Shown piece after piece: positions 18,078 through 26,304 of a stretch of 64,000 nt of DNA. The notes beneath the pieces were generated by a model. It did not search any database, was not told where the DNA came from, and worked only from the letters and a program-made list of their open reading frames with translations. The first letter of the stretch is position 1. Every line of letters starts with the position of its first letter. Source of the stretch: Bradyrhizobium tropiciagri (GTDB taxonomy: Bacteria; Pseudomonadota; Alphaproteobacteria; Rhizobiales; Xanthobacteraceae); NCBI RefSeq assembly GCF_001189845.1, contig NZ_LFLZ01000048.1:1-64000 (forward strand), written 5' to 3'. The position numbers were made by a program, and so were the translations under genes.

Positions 18078-18512
18078 CTAGTTCTTCCTCAGCGCAAAAT
18101 AGGCGCCGCAAAACGCCATCGCGGCGCCGAGGCACAAAGCGGCGAGGCCGGCGAGCACGGCGGAGATGGTCGACACCGCGCTCGGTGCCGAGGCCGCCTG
18201 ACCGGCCCCGGCCAGCATCAGCACGCCGACGACGATCAGGAACTGCCGCATCCGCTGCGGGATCTGCCCGGCCACCGCGCTGTGCATCAGATTGGCGGTG
18301 AAGTAGCCGCCCGAAAACCCGACGCTCGCGATCAGCCACCAGGCGATCGCAGCGCCTGCCGGCATGAACTCGTGGCTGTCGGAGCGCCACAGGCCGCCGA
18401 GATCGAGCCCGTAGCGTGCGCCGAGCATATGCACGGCAAGCGCCAGCAGCACGCCGGATATCATCGCGCCGCCGAGGATGAGGTAACGCGGAAAATAGGT
18501 CGTCTCGGGCAT
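18078..18512 (-). CDS. Conserved four-TM membrane protein of unknown function
   Basis: 144 residues with four predicted membrane helices and little else. I recognise no family. The ATG at 18512 (MPETTYFPRYLILGG) is chosen because upstream codons look non-coding and overlap the promoter region of the divergent gene. Confidence 0.65.
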   Translation of the reverse strand: MPETTYFPRYLILGGAMISGVLLALAVHMLGARYGLDLGGLWRSDSHEFMPAGAAIAWWLIASVGFSGGYFTANLMHSAVAGQIPQRMRQFLIVVGVLMLAGAGQAASAPSAVSTISAVLAGLAALCLGAAMAFCGAYFALRKN

Positions 18513-18556
18513 GGCTCGCTTGTAGGATAGGCACGACACTCCATGCAAGCGCGCGG

Positions 18557-19222
18557 ATGTGTCCGAACAGGTGGAACGGCGGATTGCCAACAACGTTGCA
18601 GGACCGGCCGGAAGCAGGCGAGGGCGCAGCCGTGCGCTATGCCTACAAGGCCTCGCTGGTCGGCTCGGCGCACCAGTTCGAGCTGACCGGGGACGGGCTG
18701 TCGTGGCGGATCGCCGGCCGCTCCGGCGTGTGGGATTACACCGACATCTCCGCCGTGAAGCTGTCCTATCGCCCGGTCTCGATGCAGCAGCAGCGGTTTC
18801 GCGCCGATATCGACAATGCCAAGGGCGGGCGAATCGCGATCCTCTCGACGACCTGGCAGACCGCGACGCTGGTCGCGCCGCAGGGGCATCTCTACCGCGA
18901 CTTCATCGTCGAACTGCATCGCCGGATGCAGGCGGCCGGCAGCACGGCGAGGCTGACCGGAGGTCTCGGGCCGAAGACATATACCGCGGCGCTGGCGGTG
19001 CTGGCGTGGCTTGCGGTGGCCATGTTCGGATTGCTGGTGATGGCGCTCATGACATCCAACTGGATGGGCGCGCTCTTCCTGCTTGGCTTCGCCGCGCTGT
19101 TCACCTGGCAGGTCGGCGGCTTTGTCACCCGTAACCGGCCGCGGCGCTACAGCTTCGACCAATTGCCCGATACGCTGTTGCCCAAGCCGTTGCCCAAGCC
19201 GGATCGCAATCAAGCGCAATGA
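18557..19222 (+). CDS. Membrane protein of unknown function, paired with YdcF
   Basis: About 221 residues. A soluble N-terminal half (motifs SWRIAGRSGVWDYTDISAVKL and QQQRFRADI, resembling a PH-like beta domain) is followed by two adjacent membrane helices and a short Pro/Lys tail. The start could be the ATG at 18557 or a GTG near 18635 (VRYAYKASL). The stop overlaps the YdcF start by four bases, so the two products are likely made together. The function is unknown. Confidence 0.65.
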   Translation: MCPNRWNGGLPTTLQDRPEAGEGAAVRYAYKASLVGSAHQFELTGDGLSWRIAGRSGVWDYTDISAVKLSYRPVSMQQQRFRADIDNAKGGRIAILSTTWQTATLVAPQGHLYRDFIVELHRRMQAAGSTARLTGGLGPKTYTAALAVLAWLAVAMFGLLVMALMTSNWMGALFLLGFAALFTWQVGGFVTRNRPRRYSFDQLPDTLLPKPLPKPDRNQAQ

Positions 19223-19887
19223 AACGTGACTTCGTGCGCGCCCTCGCGCGCGGCATCGTCGGCGTGTGGTGTCGCGAACGGAGCGGGCAGGGCATGGACG
19301 ATCGAAGTTTGCGGATGCCGTCCGGCGACGAGATCGCCGCGATCAATGCCCGGCACCTGATCGAGACGCCGCTCAAGCCCGCCGATCTCCTGTTCGTGTT
19401 CGGCACCCGCGGCGATGTCGCCGAGCGGGTCGACATGGCGGTCCGGCTCTGGCGCGACGGCTTTGCGCGCTGGTCGATCGTGAGCGGCGGCATCACGCCG
19501 GGCGATGGCCGCTCGGAGTGCGAGATCATCAAAGCCGCGATGGTGGCCGACGGCGTGCCGTCGGAGCGGATCCTCGAGGAGCATCGCGCGCAGAACACCG
19601 GCGAGAACGTGATCTTCTCGCTGCCGGTGATCGACGCGGCGTTGGGGCTCGCCAATATCAGGAGCGTGATCTGCCTCGGCAATAGCTGGACCGCGCGGCG
19701 TTATCCCATGACGCTGCAGCGGCACTGGCCGGAGGTCGAGAAGATGCTGGTGACGGTGGATAGCTTTGCCGTCCCGCGTACGCTTTGGCACACCGTCCCC
19801 GAGTTTCGCCGCCGCGTCCTGACCGAGTGGGACAAGATCGAGCCGTACATGGCGAGGGGATTCATCGCGGAGTGGCCGGTTGCCTGA
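19219..19887 (+). CDS. YdcF/DUF218 family protein
   Basis: 222 residues with the family signatures LFVFGTRGD, SGGITPGDGRSE, NTGENV and CLGNSWTARRY, the last close to the usual (K/S)xxHxxR region. DUF218 proteins have a Rossmann-like fold. Some bind S-adenosylmethionine and others act on envelope polysaccharides. This one has no clear membrane anchor of its own, but its coupled upstream gene encodes a two-TM protein. Confidence 0.82.
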   Translation: MKRDFVRALARGIVGVWCRERSGQGMDDRSLRMPSGDEIAAINARHLIETPLKPADLLFVFGTRGDVAERVDMAVRLWRDGFARWSIVSGGITPGDGRSECEIIKAAMVADGVPSERILEEHRAQNTGENVIFSLPVIDAALGLANIRSVICLGNSWTARRYPMTLQRHWPEVEKMLVTVDSFAVPRTLWHTVPEFRRRVLTEWDKIEPYMARGFIAEWPVA

Positions 19888-19985
19888 AGGGAAAATCCGT
19901 CCGTTCGCGCCGGCCGGACTGTAAGCGGGCTGTAAGCAACACGCTGTAACATTGCCGTCTGATTTGCTTTTAGCTGGAGTGTCAG

Positions 19986-20342
19986 ATGACAATCCGGACC
20001 CCGTTTCTGGCCCTGTGCCTCGCGCTCTTGAGCGTCTCTCCGGTTCTTGCGAAGGGCAGCGTAGGCAACAAACACGATCCGCTGGATCATAGCCACGTCG
20101 ACAACCTGCCCCTCGATGTACGGCAATATGTTGCCGGAATCTGCAGGGGCACGCCGGTCGCGCAGCACGACTTCGCGACCTACTCGCCGCAAGAGAAGCG
20201 CTGGCGGATCAACCTCGAATACCTGCAGTGCGGCGTGATCGGGGAGTATCGCCGAGGCAACCAGTGCCTGGATGTGGACTTCGTCGCCGAGGGTGCGCAT
20301 TTTCGTCTCGTCAGAAAGACGTATGCGGCCTGCGGGTTCTAG
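19986..20342 (+). CDS. Small secreted cysteine-containing protein
   Basis: 118 residues with a clean signal peptide (LALCLALLSVSPVLAKG). The mature part has four cysteines (GICRG, LQCGV, NQCLD, AACGF), enough for two disulfides in the periplasm. I recognise no family. It stands alone, with a gene-free stretch downstream. Confidence 0.7.
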   Translation: MTIRTPFLALCLALLSVSPVLAKGSVGNKHDPLDHSHVDNLPLDVRQYVAGICRGTPVAQHDFATYSPQEKRWRINLEYLQCGVIGEYRRGNQCLDVDFVAEGAHFRLVRKTYAACGF

Positions 20343-20384
20343 AGCATGATGGGATTTAGCTTGAACCTAGATCGGCAGCGGAGG

Positions 20385-20506
20385 TTCACCTCTCCCTTGG
20401 GAGAGGTCGCGCGTAGCGCCGGGTGAGGGGTTCCGGTCCCTCGCTAGAGCTGCGGCCCCTCGCCCGATTTGCTTCGCAAATCGACCTCTCCCAAGGGAGA
20501 GGTGAA
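20385..20506. repeat. Dispersed palindromic repeat (CTCTCCC type)
   Basis: The two arms TTCACCTCTCCCTTGGGAGA and its inverse flank a 70-bp centre that itself contains GATTTGCTTCGCAAATC. Similar imperfect palindromes are widespread between genes in Bradyrhizobium. A related element is at 40517-40648. The 350-bp gap 20343-20692 holds nothing else I can name. Confidence 0.8.
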
Positions 20507-20692
20507 GCGAGCGTGCAGCCGAAGCGCTTCCATCACAGTTCACGATGCCTGGCGCTCCGGCCACCAGAACAGGCCGTGCCACATGCGCATCGGAGCCTCT
20601 TGCGCGCGATGCTACTGCCGGTGGCTTACTGGGGCGCTGATGCCAACTAAAGGCAGCCGGAGATCGAAGAAGGCCGGTCGCTCGGCGCGGTG

Positions 20693-22036
20693 TCACTCCG
20701 TCGCGTCAAAATCCTCTTCGGTCGCGCCCAGCATTGCCGCCAGTGTCCGCAGGCCGAGGTCGAGTTGCTCCATCGGCGGCGCGGCAAGCGCAAGCCGCAC
20801 CGCATTGGGCGCATGCCCCGGCGTGGCGGCGAAGGTCGTCGACGGCGTCAGCGCGATGTCGCGGCGCGCCGCGGCCGCAACCAGGGTCTGCGAGCGCCAA
20901 TGCGGCGGCAGGGTCAGCCAGAGATGATAGGACTTCGGGTTGGTCTGGATCTCGAAATTGGCCAGATGCTTCGCCGCGATCTGCTGGCGGCGGCCGGCGT
21001 CGATTCGCTTCAGCCGTGACAGCTCGGCGGCGGTGCCGTCGGCCATCAGGCGCTGTCCCGCGGCGAAGGCGTAGCCCGACGCCGTCCAGCCGCCCGAGCG
21101 CACCGCGGCCATGATGCTTTCGCGCAGCCGCGGCGGCGAGACGATGAAGCCGAGCGCGAGACCGGGCGCGACCTTCTTCGACAGGCTGTCGAGCAGGATG
21201 CAGCTGTCGGGCGCGAGCGCGGCCAGCGGCACCTCGTCGTCGAGGAATCCATAGACGCCGTCCTCGATGACGACGAGGCCGAGCTTCTCGATCACGCGCA
21301 ACAGCTCGGCGCGGCGCTCAGCCGGCATCGTGATGCTGAGCGGGTTCTGGATCGTCGGCTGGACGTAGATTGCCGACAGGTGCGCCTCCCGGTGCGCCTT
21401 CTGCACCGCGTCCGGGCGCACGCCGTGCTCGTCCATCGCGAGCGGCACCAGCGTGATGCCGAGCCGCGCGGCAATGCCCTTCACGAACGGGTAGGTCAGC
21501 GCCTCGACGCCGCAGCGACCGCCGGGCGGCACGACGGCGGCAAGCGCCGCGCCGATGCATTGCCGGCCGTTGGCGGTGAACACGATCTGGTCGGGATTCG
21601 GCGCCCAGCTCTTGCGCGCGAGGAATTCCGAGGAGATCGTGCGCGCCGCCCGCGTGCCGAAACTGGTCGCCGGCCGCAGCGCACCCTCGAGCACCTCGGG
21701 CCGCTCCAGCCCTTCGAGGCTCTTGGCGATCATCGTCGCCTGGTGCGGCAGCAGGGGATAGTTGAATTCGAGGTCAATGCGGGCGCCGCGCGGCTCGGTC
21801 GGAGCGGCGATGCCGCGGCGCGCCTCGCCCGACACGAAGGTGCCGCGGCCGACTTCGCCGACCACCAGCCCGCGCCGCAACAGCTCGGTGTAGACCCGGC
21901 TCGCGGTCGAGACGGCGATGTTGCGGTCATAGGCGAAATGGCGCTGCGGCGGCAGGCGGTCGCCGGCCTTCAGCTCGCCGCTGGCGATCTCGGCGGCCAC
22001 CGCATCCGCCAGCTTCAGATATTCGAATCTCGACAT
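20693..22036 (-). CDS. MocR-type transcriptional regulator (GntR HTH plus aminotransferase domain)
   Basis: 447 residues. An N-terminal GntR winged helix (residues about 5-75: GDRLPPQRHFA, STASRVYTEL) is fused to a fold-type I aminotransferase domain (about 100-440) with the PLP-lysine motif DSLSKKVAPGLALGF. MocR regulators use bound PLP, or an amino-acid adduct, to control PLP synthesis, GABA or transport genes. The target is not obvious here; the divergent neighbour is a DUF1127 gene. Confidence 0.92.
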   Translation of the reverse strand: MSRFEYLKLADAVAAEIASGELKAGDRLPPQRHFAYDRNIAVSTASRVYTELLRRGLVVGEVGRGTFVSGEARRGIAAPTEPRGARIDLEFNYPLLPHQATMIAKSLEGLERPEVLEGALRPATSFGTRAARTISSEFLARKSWAPNPDQIVFTANGRQCIGAALAAVVPPGGRCGVEALTYPFVKGIAARLGITLVPLAMDEHGVRPDAVQKAHREAHLSAIYVQPTIQNPLSITMPAERRAELLRVIEKLGLVVIEDGVYGFLDDEVPLAALAPDSCILLDSLSKKVAPGLALGFIVSPPRLRESIMAAVRSGGWTASGYAFAAGQRLMADGTAAELSRLKRIDAGRRQQIAAKHLANFEIQTNPKSYHLWLTLPPHWRSQTLVAAAARRDIALTPSTTFAATPGHAPNAVRLALAAPPMEQLDLGLRTLAAMLGATEEDFDATE

Positions 22037-22217
22037 TATTGCACCGAGAGCAATGTTTTACTTGCTCCGAGGAATGTACCGGATCATTTAAGAAGGAACA
22101 AGCCCATGATTGCACCGAGGAGCGCGCAAGCAATCCGAGGGTCCCACGGCGCAGGTGCTGAAACGGCATTTGTGTCGACGGCATAGCTTCGCCTTTTGGG
22201 CATCGATGGAGATGACA

Positions 22218-22454
22218 ATGACGACGATATCCTCAGCCGCCGCAGCGCCCGCGCGGTCCAGTATGTTGGGCGGATTGCTCCGATTGCTCCGCGTGTGGGG
22301 CGATGCACTCGCGACCTATTGGGTGCGCCGCGAGGCGATCAAGACGCTGCGCCAGCTCGATGACCGGGCGCTGCGCGACATCGGGCTTTCGCGCTGCCAC
22401 ATCGAGACCGCCGTCACCGGCGATCTTGACCTGGAGCTGGTGCGGATCCGCTGA
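22218..22454 (+). CDS. DUF1127 small protein
   Basis: 78 residues ending in a DUF1127 domain (TLRQLDDRALRDIGLSR), an Arg-rich helix-turn motif found in many small alphaproteobacterial proteins. Some members bind RNA or affect phosphate and carbon metabolism. The ATG at 22218 is chosen because GGAG lies six bases upstream; ATGs at 22206 and 22212 are also in frame. It diverges from the MocR gene. Confidence 0.78.
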   Translation: MTTISSAAAAPARSSMLGGLLRLLRVWGDALATYWVRREAIKTLRQLDDRALRDIGLSRCHIETAVTGDLDLELVRIR

Positions 22455-22661
22455 GACGACGCTTGGAGACGACCCTTGCGGGAGCCGGGCGAGGAGGCGC
22501 TTGCACGATTTCGGAATATTAGAAATATATCCCTGATTTGCCCGACGTGTCAAGTTGCGGTGTCGAACGCCCTGCAGCCGCCGGCATGCTTTGCATGGGG
22601 TTGTTTTCGATATTTCGGCAGCGCGCACCTGCAGTGGTCGTTGCGAGGTGCGGCTGGACAC

Positions 22662-22708
22662 AGCATGGTCCGGAAAAGTGTGTAGCGGTTTTCCGAAGGG
22701 ACCATGCT
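22662..22708. repeat. Dispersed palindromic repeat (GCATGGTCCGGAAAA type)
   Basis: AGCATGGTC at one end pairs with GACCATGCT at the other, with an inner GGAAAA/TTTTCC pair. This element is common between genes in rhizobia; a diverged copy is at 63814-63884. Confidence 0.8.
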
Positions 22709-22742
22709 CAACCGGGAATCTGAAGCGCGAGCGAAGCGCGCT

Positions 22743-23168
22743 TCAGTGCCGCACCACCAGCACCGAGCATTTGGCGTAGCGCACCACGTGTCCGGCATTC
22801 GAGCCGAGGAAGTAGGTGCGCATCGCCGGGCGGTGCGAGGTCATCACGATCAGGTCGGCCTTCATCGTCGCGGCCTCCTCGAGGATCTCGTGGTAGATGC
22901 CGCCCTGGCGGACCACGCCCGAGATGCGCCCGGGTGCGATGCCGGATTCGCGCGCCACGATCGCAAGCGCTTCTTCCGATGTTTCACGCTGCTGGCTGTC
23001 GAAATCCGCCGGAACGTATTCGGCGAGCATCACCGGCGTCATCGGCAGCACGTTGAGCAGGCGCACCGCCCCGTTCCAGGTCTGCGACAGCGTCGCTGCG
23101 GTTGCGATCGCAGGCTTCGCCAGATCGGTATCGGCGAGGTCGATCGGCACGAGAATGGACTTGTACAT
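22743..23168 (-). CDS. Universal stress protein (UspA family)
   Basis: 141 residues, one Usp domain. The N-terminal strand MYKSILVPIDLAD and the C-terminal GSNAGHVVRYAKCSVLVV phosphate loop (G-x2-G-type) suggest the ATP-binding subgroup. These cytoplasmic dimers aid survival under stress or starvation. It stands as a single gene with a start at 23168. Confidence 0.9.
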   Translation of the reverse strand: MYKSILVPIDLADTDLAKPAIATAATLSQTWNGAVRLLNVLPMTPVMLAEYVPADFDSQQRETSEEALAIVARESGIAPGRISGVVRQGGIYHEILEEAATMKADLIVMTSHRPAMRTYFLGSNAGHVVRYAKCSVLVVRH

Positions 23169-23325
23169 CAGCGCCTCCTGTCCGCGATTGGTCTGGAGCC
23201 GTTTGGTCCCTGTGCCGGGACGCGCGCCTTCTTTTTCTTCGGATAGTCCGTGGTGTCGACGCGAACCGGTCCCCCTGTCGCGCGATCGTCAATATAGCAT
23301 GGCGGAACGGCGGTGTCCGCCCGCG

Positions 23326-23868
23326 TCAGCCGCGCGAGGCCTGCTTCAACAGCTTAGGGCTGACGAACAGGACGAGCTTGCCGCGCCGGAAGGAGACGTC
23401 GTTCCAGTCGTCGGTCGCGAAGTCGAAGACGGCGAGTCCCGAGGTCGGCAGATTGTCCGCGAGCGCGCGCTTCGCCGCCTCGTCGCCGCTGCCGGTCAGC
23501 GTCAGCGCCAGCTCGTGCATCCCGGGATTATGGCCGATCAGCATCAGCCGCTTCGGATCGGTAACCGAGGCCATCCGGATCGCGGCGAGCAGCTGCGCCG
23601 GATCGGCGCCGTAGAGTTCCGGCACGACGTCGACTTTCGGCGCAGATCCCGCGCCCTTCAGCACCTCGCGCACGATCTCCCAGGTCTGCGTGGTGCGGAC
23701 CGCCGGCGACACCAGCGCCAGATTGGGCAAAGGCGGGTGGCGAGCGATCCAGCCGCCGATCTCCGCCGCATCGCGGTGGCCGCGCTCGTCGAGACGGCGA
23801 TCCTGGTCGTGCCCCGAGGGCGCGTCGTGTTCGGTCTTGGCGTGACGCAGCAGTAGCAAACGGCGCAT
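23326..23868 (-). CDS. SixA-like histidine phosphatase
   Basis: 180 residues with the catalytic LRHAKT motif at residues 7-12 and the second histidine in LIGHNPGMHEL. This is the histidine phosphatase superfamily, SixA-like subgroup. E. coli SixA removes phosphate from a phospho-His on signalling or PTS proteins. No specific substrate can be inferred here. Confidence 0.87.
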   Translation of the reverse strand: MRRLLLLRHAKTEHDAPSGHDQDRRLDERGHRDAAEIGGWIARHPPLPNLALVSPAVRTTQTWEIVREVLKGAGSAPKVDVVPELYGADPAQLLAAIRMASVTDPKRLMLIGHNPGMHELALTLTGSGDEAAKRALADNLPTSGLAVFDFATDDWNDVSFRRGKLVLFVSPKLLKQASRG

Positions 23869-23962
23869 GAACTTCCATCTCGATTCGGTCTGGTCGAATT
23901 AATTCTACAGGCTCATGCCCTGGACAAGGTGACAAGCGCCGCAGCGGTTCGTAAGAAACGAC

Positions 23963-25459
23963 ATGAGCGAGACTTCCACAAGTGCGGCAGACGGCCCCGA
24001 CGCGGCGGCTTCACCGTTCCGCGACCGCTTGGCGTTCGACCTCGACGTCGACATTTGCGTCGTCGGGGCGGGGCTGGCCGGCCTGACCGTGGCCCGCGAG
24101 GCGGCACGGCTTGGGGCCAGCGTCGCGGTGCTCGAAGGGCGCCAGGTCGGCTGGAACGCTTCCGGACATCATCTCGGCACCGTGATGCCAGGCTTCGGCC
24201 TGCCGATATCGGATGTGATCGAGCGCGTCGGCCTCGATGACGCCCGCGAATTGTGGGCGCTGTCGAAGGAGGGCGCCGACTATGTTCGCGCCACCGCCAC
24301 CGAGGATTTGATCCCGGGCATCAGCCCAAGCGACGGCGCGCTGGAAGTCTCCAATGTCGATGTCGGCGAAGCGCTGATCAGCCGCCTGCAGACGCTGGGT
24401 GAGGAATTTGCGACCGAAGTCGAAGGCTGGCAGGTCGATCGCGTCCGCAGCGTGCTCAGGACCGGGCGCTATTTCCACGGCATCTACTATCCGAAGGCGT
24501 TCCAGATCGACGGCCGCAAATATGTGCATGGTCTCGCCGCGCTGGCTGTGCGGGCGGGCGTGCGGATCTTCGAGGAGACGCCGGTCGTCAGCATCGATTT
24601 TTCCGGCATCCGCAAGCGCATCGTGACGCCGACGGCGCGACTGCGCGCCAACCACATTGTCCTCGCCGGCAATATCCATCTCGGTGCGCCGCTCAAGCGC
24701 CTGTCCGATACGCTGCTGCCGGTGTGGCGCTACGCGGCTCTGACTGAGCCGCTCGGGGAGCGGCTGGCGGAGGCGATCGCCTTTCCCGGCTCGGTCGTCG
24801 ACAGCGACGGCATCGATCATTTCCGCGTCGTCGATGGCGATCGCCTGTTGTGGGCCAGTCCCGAAACGACCTGGGATGCGCGGCCGAAGCGGTTCGCTGC
24901 GGCGGTGCAGCGCCGCATCGCCACGGTGTTTCCGCAACTCGGCAAGCCCGCGATCGCAGACACGTTCGGCGGCGCGGTCGGCGTCACCGTGCATGGCATG
25001 CCGCAGATCGGGCAGTTGCGCAGGGGCCTGTGGGTGGCGAGCGGCTTCGGCCGGCAGGGGCTCAACACCTCGGCGCTCGCGGGCCAGTTGATCGCGCGCA
25101 GCATCCTGTGGGGCGATGATCGCTGGCGGCTGTTTTCGCCGTTCGAGCTGGTCTGGGCCGGCGGCACCACCGGTCGCGTCGCCGGTCATTTCGTCGGCCT
25201 GTGGGCGCGGGGCACAGCGTCCGCGGCGGGTGTTTTGGCGCGCTACCGCGAGGGGGCACGTGCGCGGGAGCAGGTCCGCGAGGCACGGCTTGCCGAGGCC
25301 AATCTCAAGGCGGGAACCCGGGGACCGGCACCCCGCCGTTCGCCGGGGGCCATGGTGCGGCCGGTGCCGCCGGCGCCACCCCGGCAGATCGAGGATGGCG
25401 GGGAGCGGTATCCTCACGCCTCGCAAGAAAGTGAGCGGATCTCCGACGGGCGGATGTAA
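23963..25459 (+). CDS. FAD-dependent oxidoreductase (DAO family)
   Basis: 498 residues. A Rossmann FAD motif VGAGLAG starts at residue 34 after a short extension, followed by the DAO-fold features GWNASGHHLGT and a C-terminal ASGFGRQGLNTS that closes the FAD site. Relatives oxidise amines or amino acids such as glycine or gamma-glutamylputrescine; the substrate here is unknown. The last 90 residues are Arg/Pro/Ala-rich and probably disordered. Confidence 0.88.
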   Translation: MSETSTSAADGPDAAASPFRDRLAFDLDVDICVVGAGLAGLTVAREAARLGASVAVLEGRQVGWNASGHHLGTVMPGFGLPISDVIERVGLDDARELWALSKEGADYVRATATEDLIPGISPSDGALEVSNVDVGEALISRLQTLGEEFATEVEGWQVDRVRSVLRTGRYFHGIYYPKAFQIDGRKYVHGLAALAVRAGVRIFEETPVVSIDFSGIRKRIVTPTARLRANHIVLAGNIHLGAPLKRLSDTLLPVWRYAALTEPLGERLAEAIAFPGSVVDSDGIDHFRVVDGDRLLWASPETTWDARPKRFAAAVQRRIATVFPQLGKPAIADTFGGAVGVTVHGMPQIGQLRRGLWVASGFGRQGLNTSALAGQLIARSILWGDDRWRLFSPFELVWAGGTTGRVAGHFVGLWARGTASAAGVLARYREGARAREQVREARLAEANLKAGTRGPAPRRSPGAMVRPVPPAPPRQIEDGGERYPHASQESERISDGRM

Positions 25460-25532
25460 CGTCGACCGGCGGGGTTCGTATCTGTTGGCGAGCCCGTTCG
25501 GCCTGCTTTGGCCCCCGCATCGGAGATGATTG

Positions 25533-26033
<501 letters not shown>

Positions 26034-26044
26034 CGGCGCCCATA

Positions 26045-26092
26045 GCGTTTTCAAGCGAAGTGGGTACCGGTTCGCGTCAAGAAAACGCGTCA
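26045..26092. repeat. Dispersed repeat (GCGTTTTC...GAAAACGC type), copy 1
   Basis: GCGTTTTC and GAAAACGC form the ends of a 44-bp palindrome with CAAGCGAAGTGGGTACCGG inside. A second, nearly identical copy is at 32023-32070. Elements of this kind are abundant in Bradyrhizobium and relatives. Confidence 0.85.
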
Positions 26093-26130
26093 AAACAAAA
26101 GAGGGAGCGCAGTTCAGAACTGCGCTCGGT

Positions 26131-26164
26131 CCCCGGCAATTGTTGCCTGCCCGGCAATTGTGCC
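26131..26164 (+). promoter_or_regulatory. Two CCCGGCAATT elements, candidate FlbD enhancer for flgE
   Basis: CCCCGGCAATTGTTGCC (26131-26147) and CCCGGCAATTGTGCC (26150-26164) are near-identical copies in tandem. They lie about 65-90 bp upstream of the sigma-54 promoter of flgE. The same core occurs before flgI and flgF. They resemble the Caulobacter ftr sites bound by FlbD (recalled consensus CGGC-N2-AAA-N2-GC-N-G). Confidence 0.55.
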
Positions 26165-26191
26165 CCGGTTAAACGGCCGGGGCTTTTTTTT
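26162..26191 (+). terminator. Rho-independent terminator after msrB
   Basis: The stem GCCCCGG/CCGGGGC with an 8-base loop is followed by eight T residues. It ends transcription from msrB just before the flgE promoter. Confidence 0.85.
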
Positions 26192-26222
26192 CAAGCGCAT
26201 GATTTTGTTACGATTCGTTTCC

Positions 26223-26237
26223 TGGCACGACCTTTGC
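26223..26237 (+). promoter_or_regulatory. Sigma-54 promoter of flgE
   Basis: TGGCACGACCTTTGC matches the RpoN consensus TGGCACG-N4-TTGC at every fixed position. The predicted start is near 26249, giving a leader of about 55 bases to the flgE ATG at 26305. Confidence 0.85.
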
Positions 26238-26304
26238 GACATGCTCCGCCGATGCGGCCATCTGCTGATTGCCAGCCGCCGGGAATCGAATTGGAGAACA
26301 TGTC

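Noticed and set aside
20385..20506. Insertion sequence ends
   Set aside because: Inverted arms without a transposase or target-site duplication; it belongs to a dispersed palindromic family.
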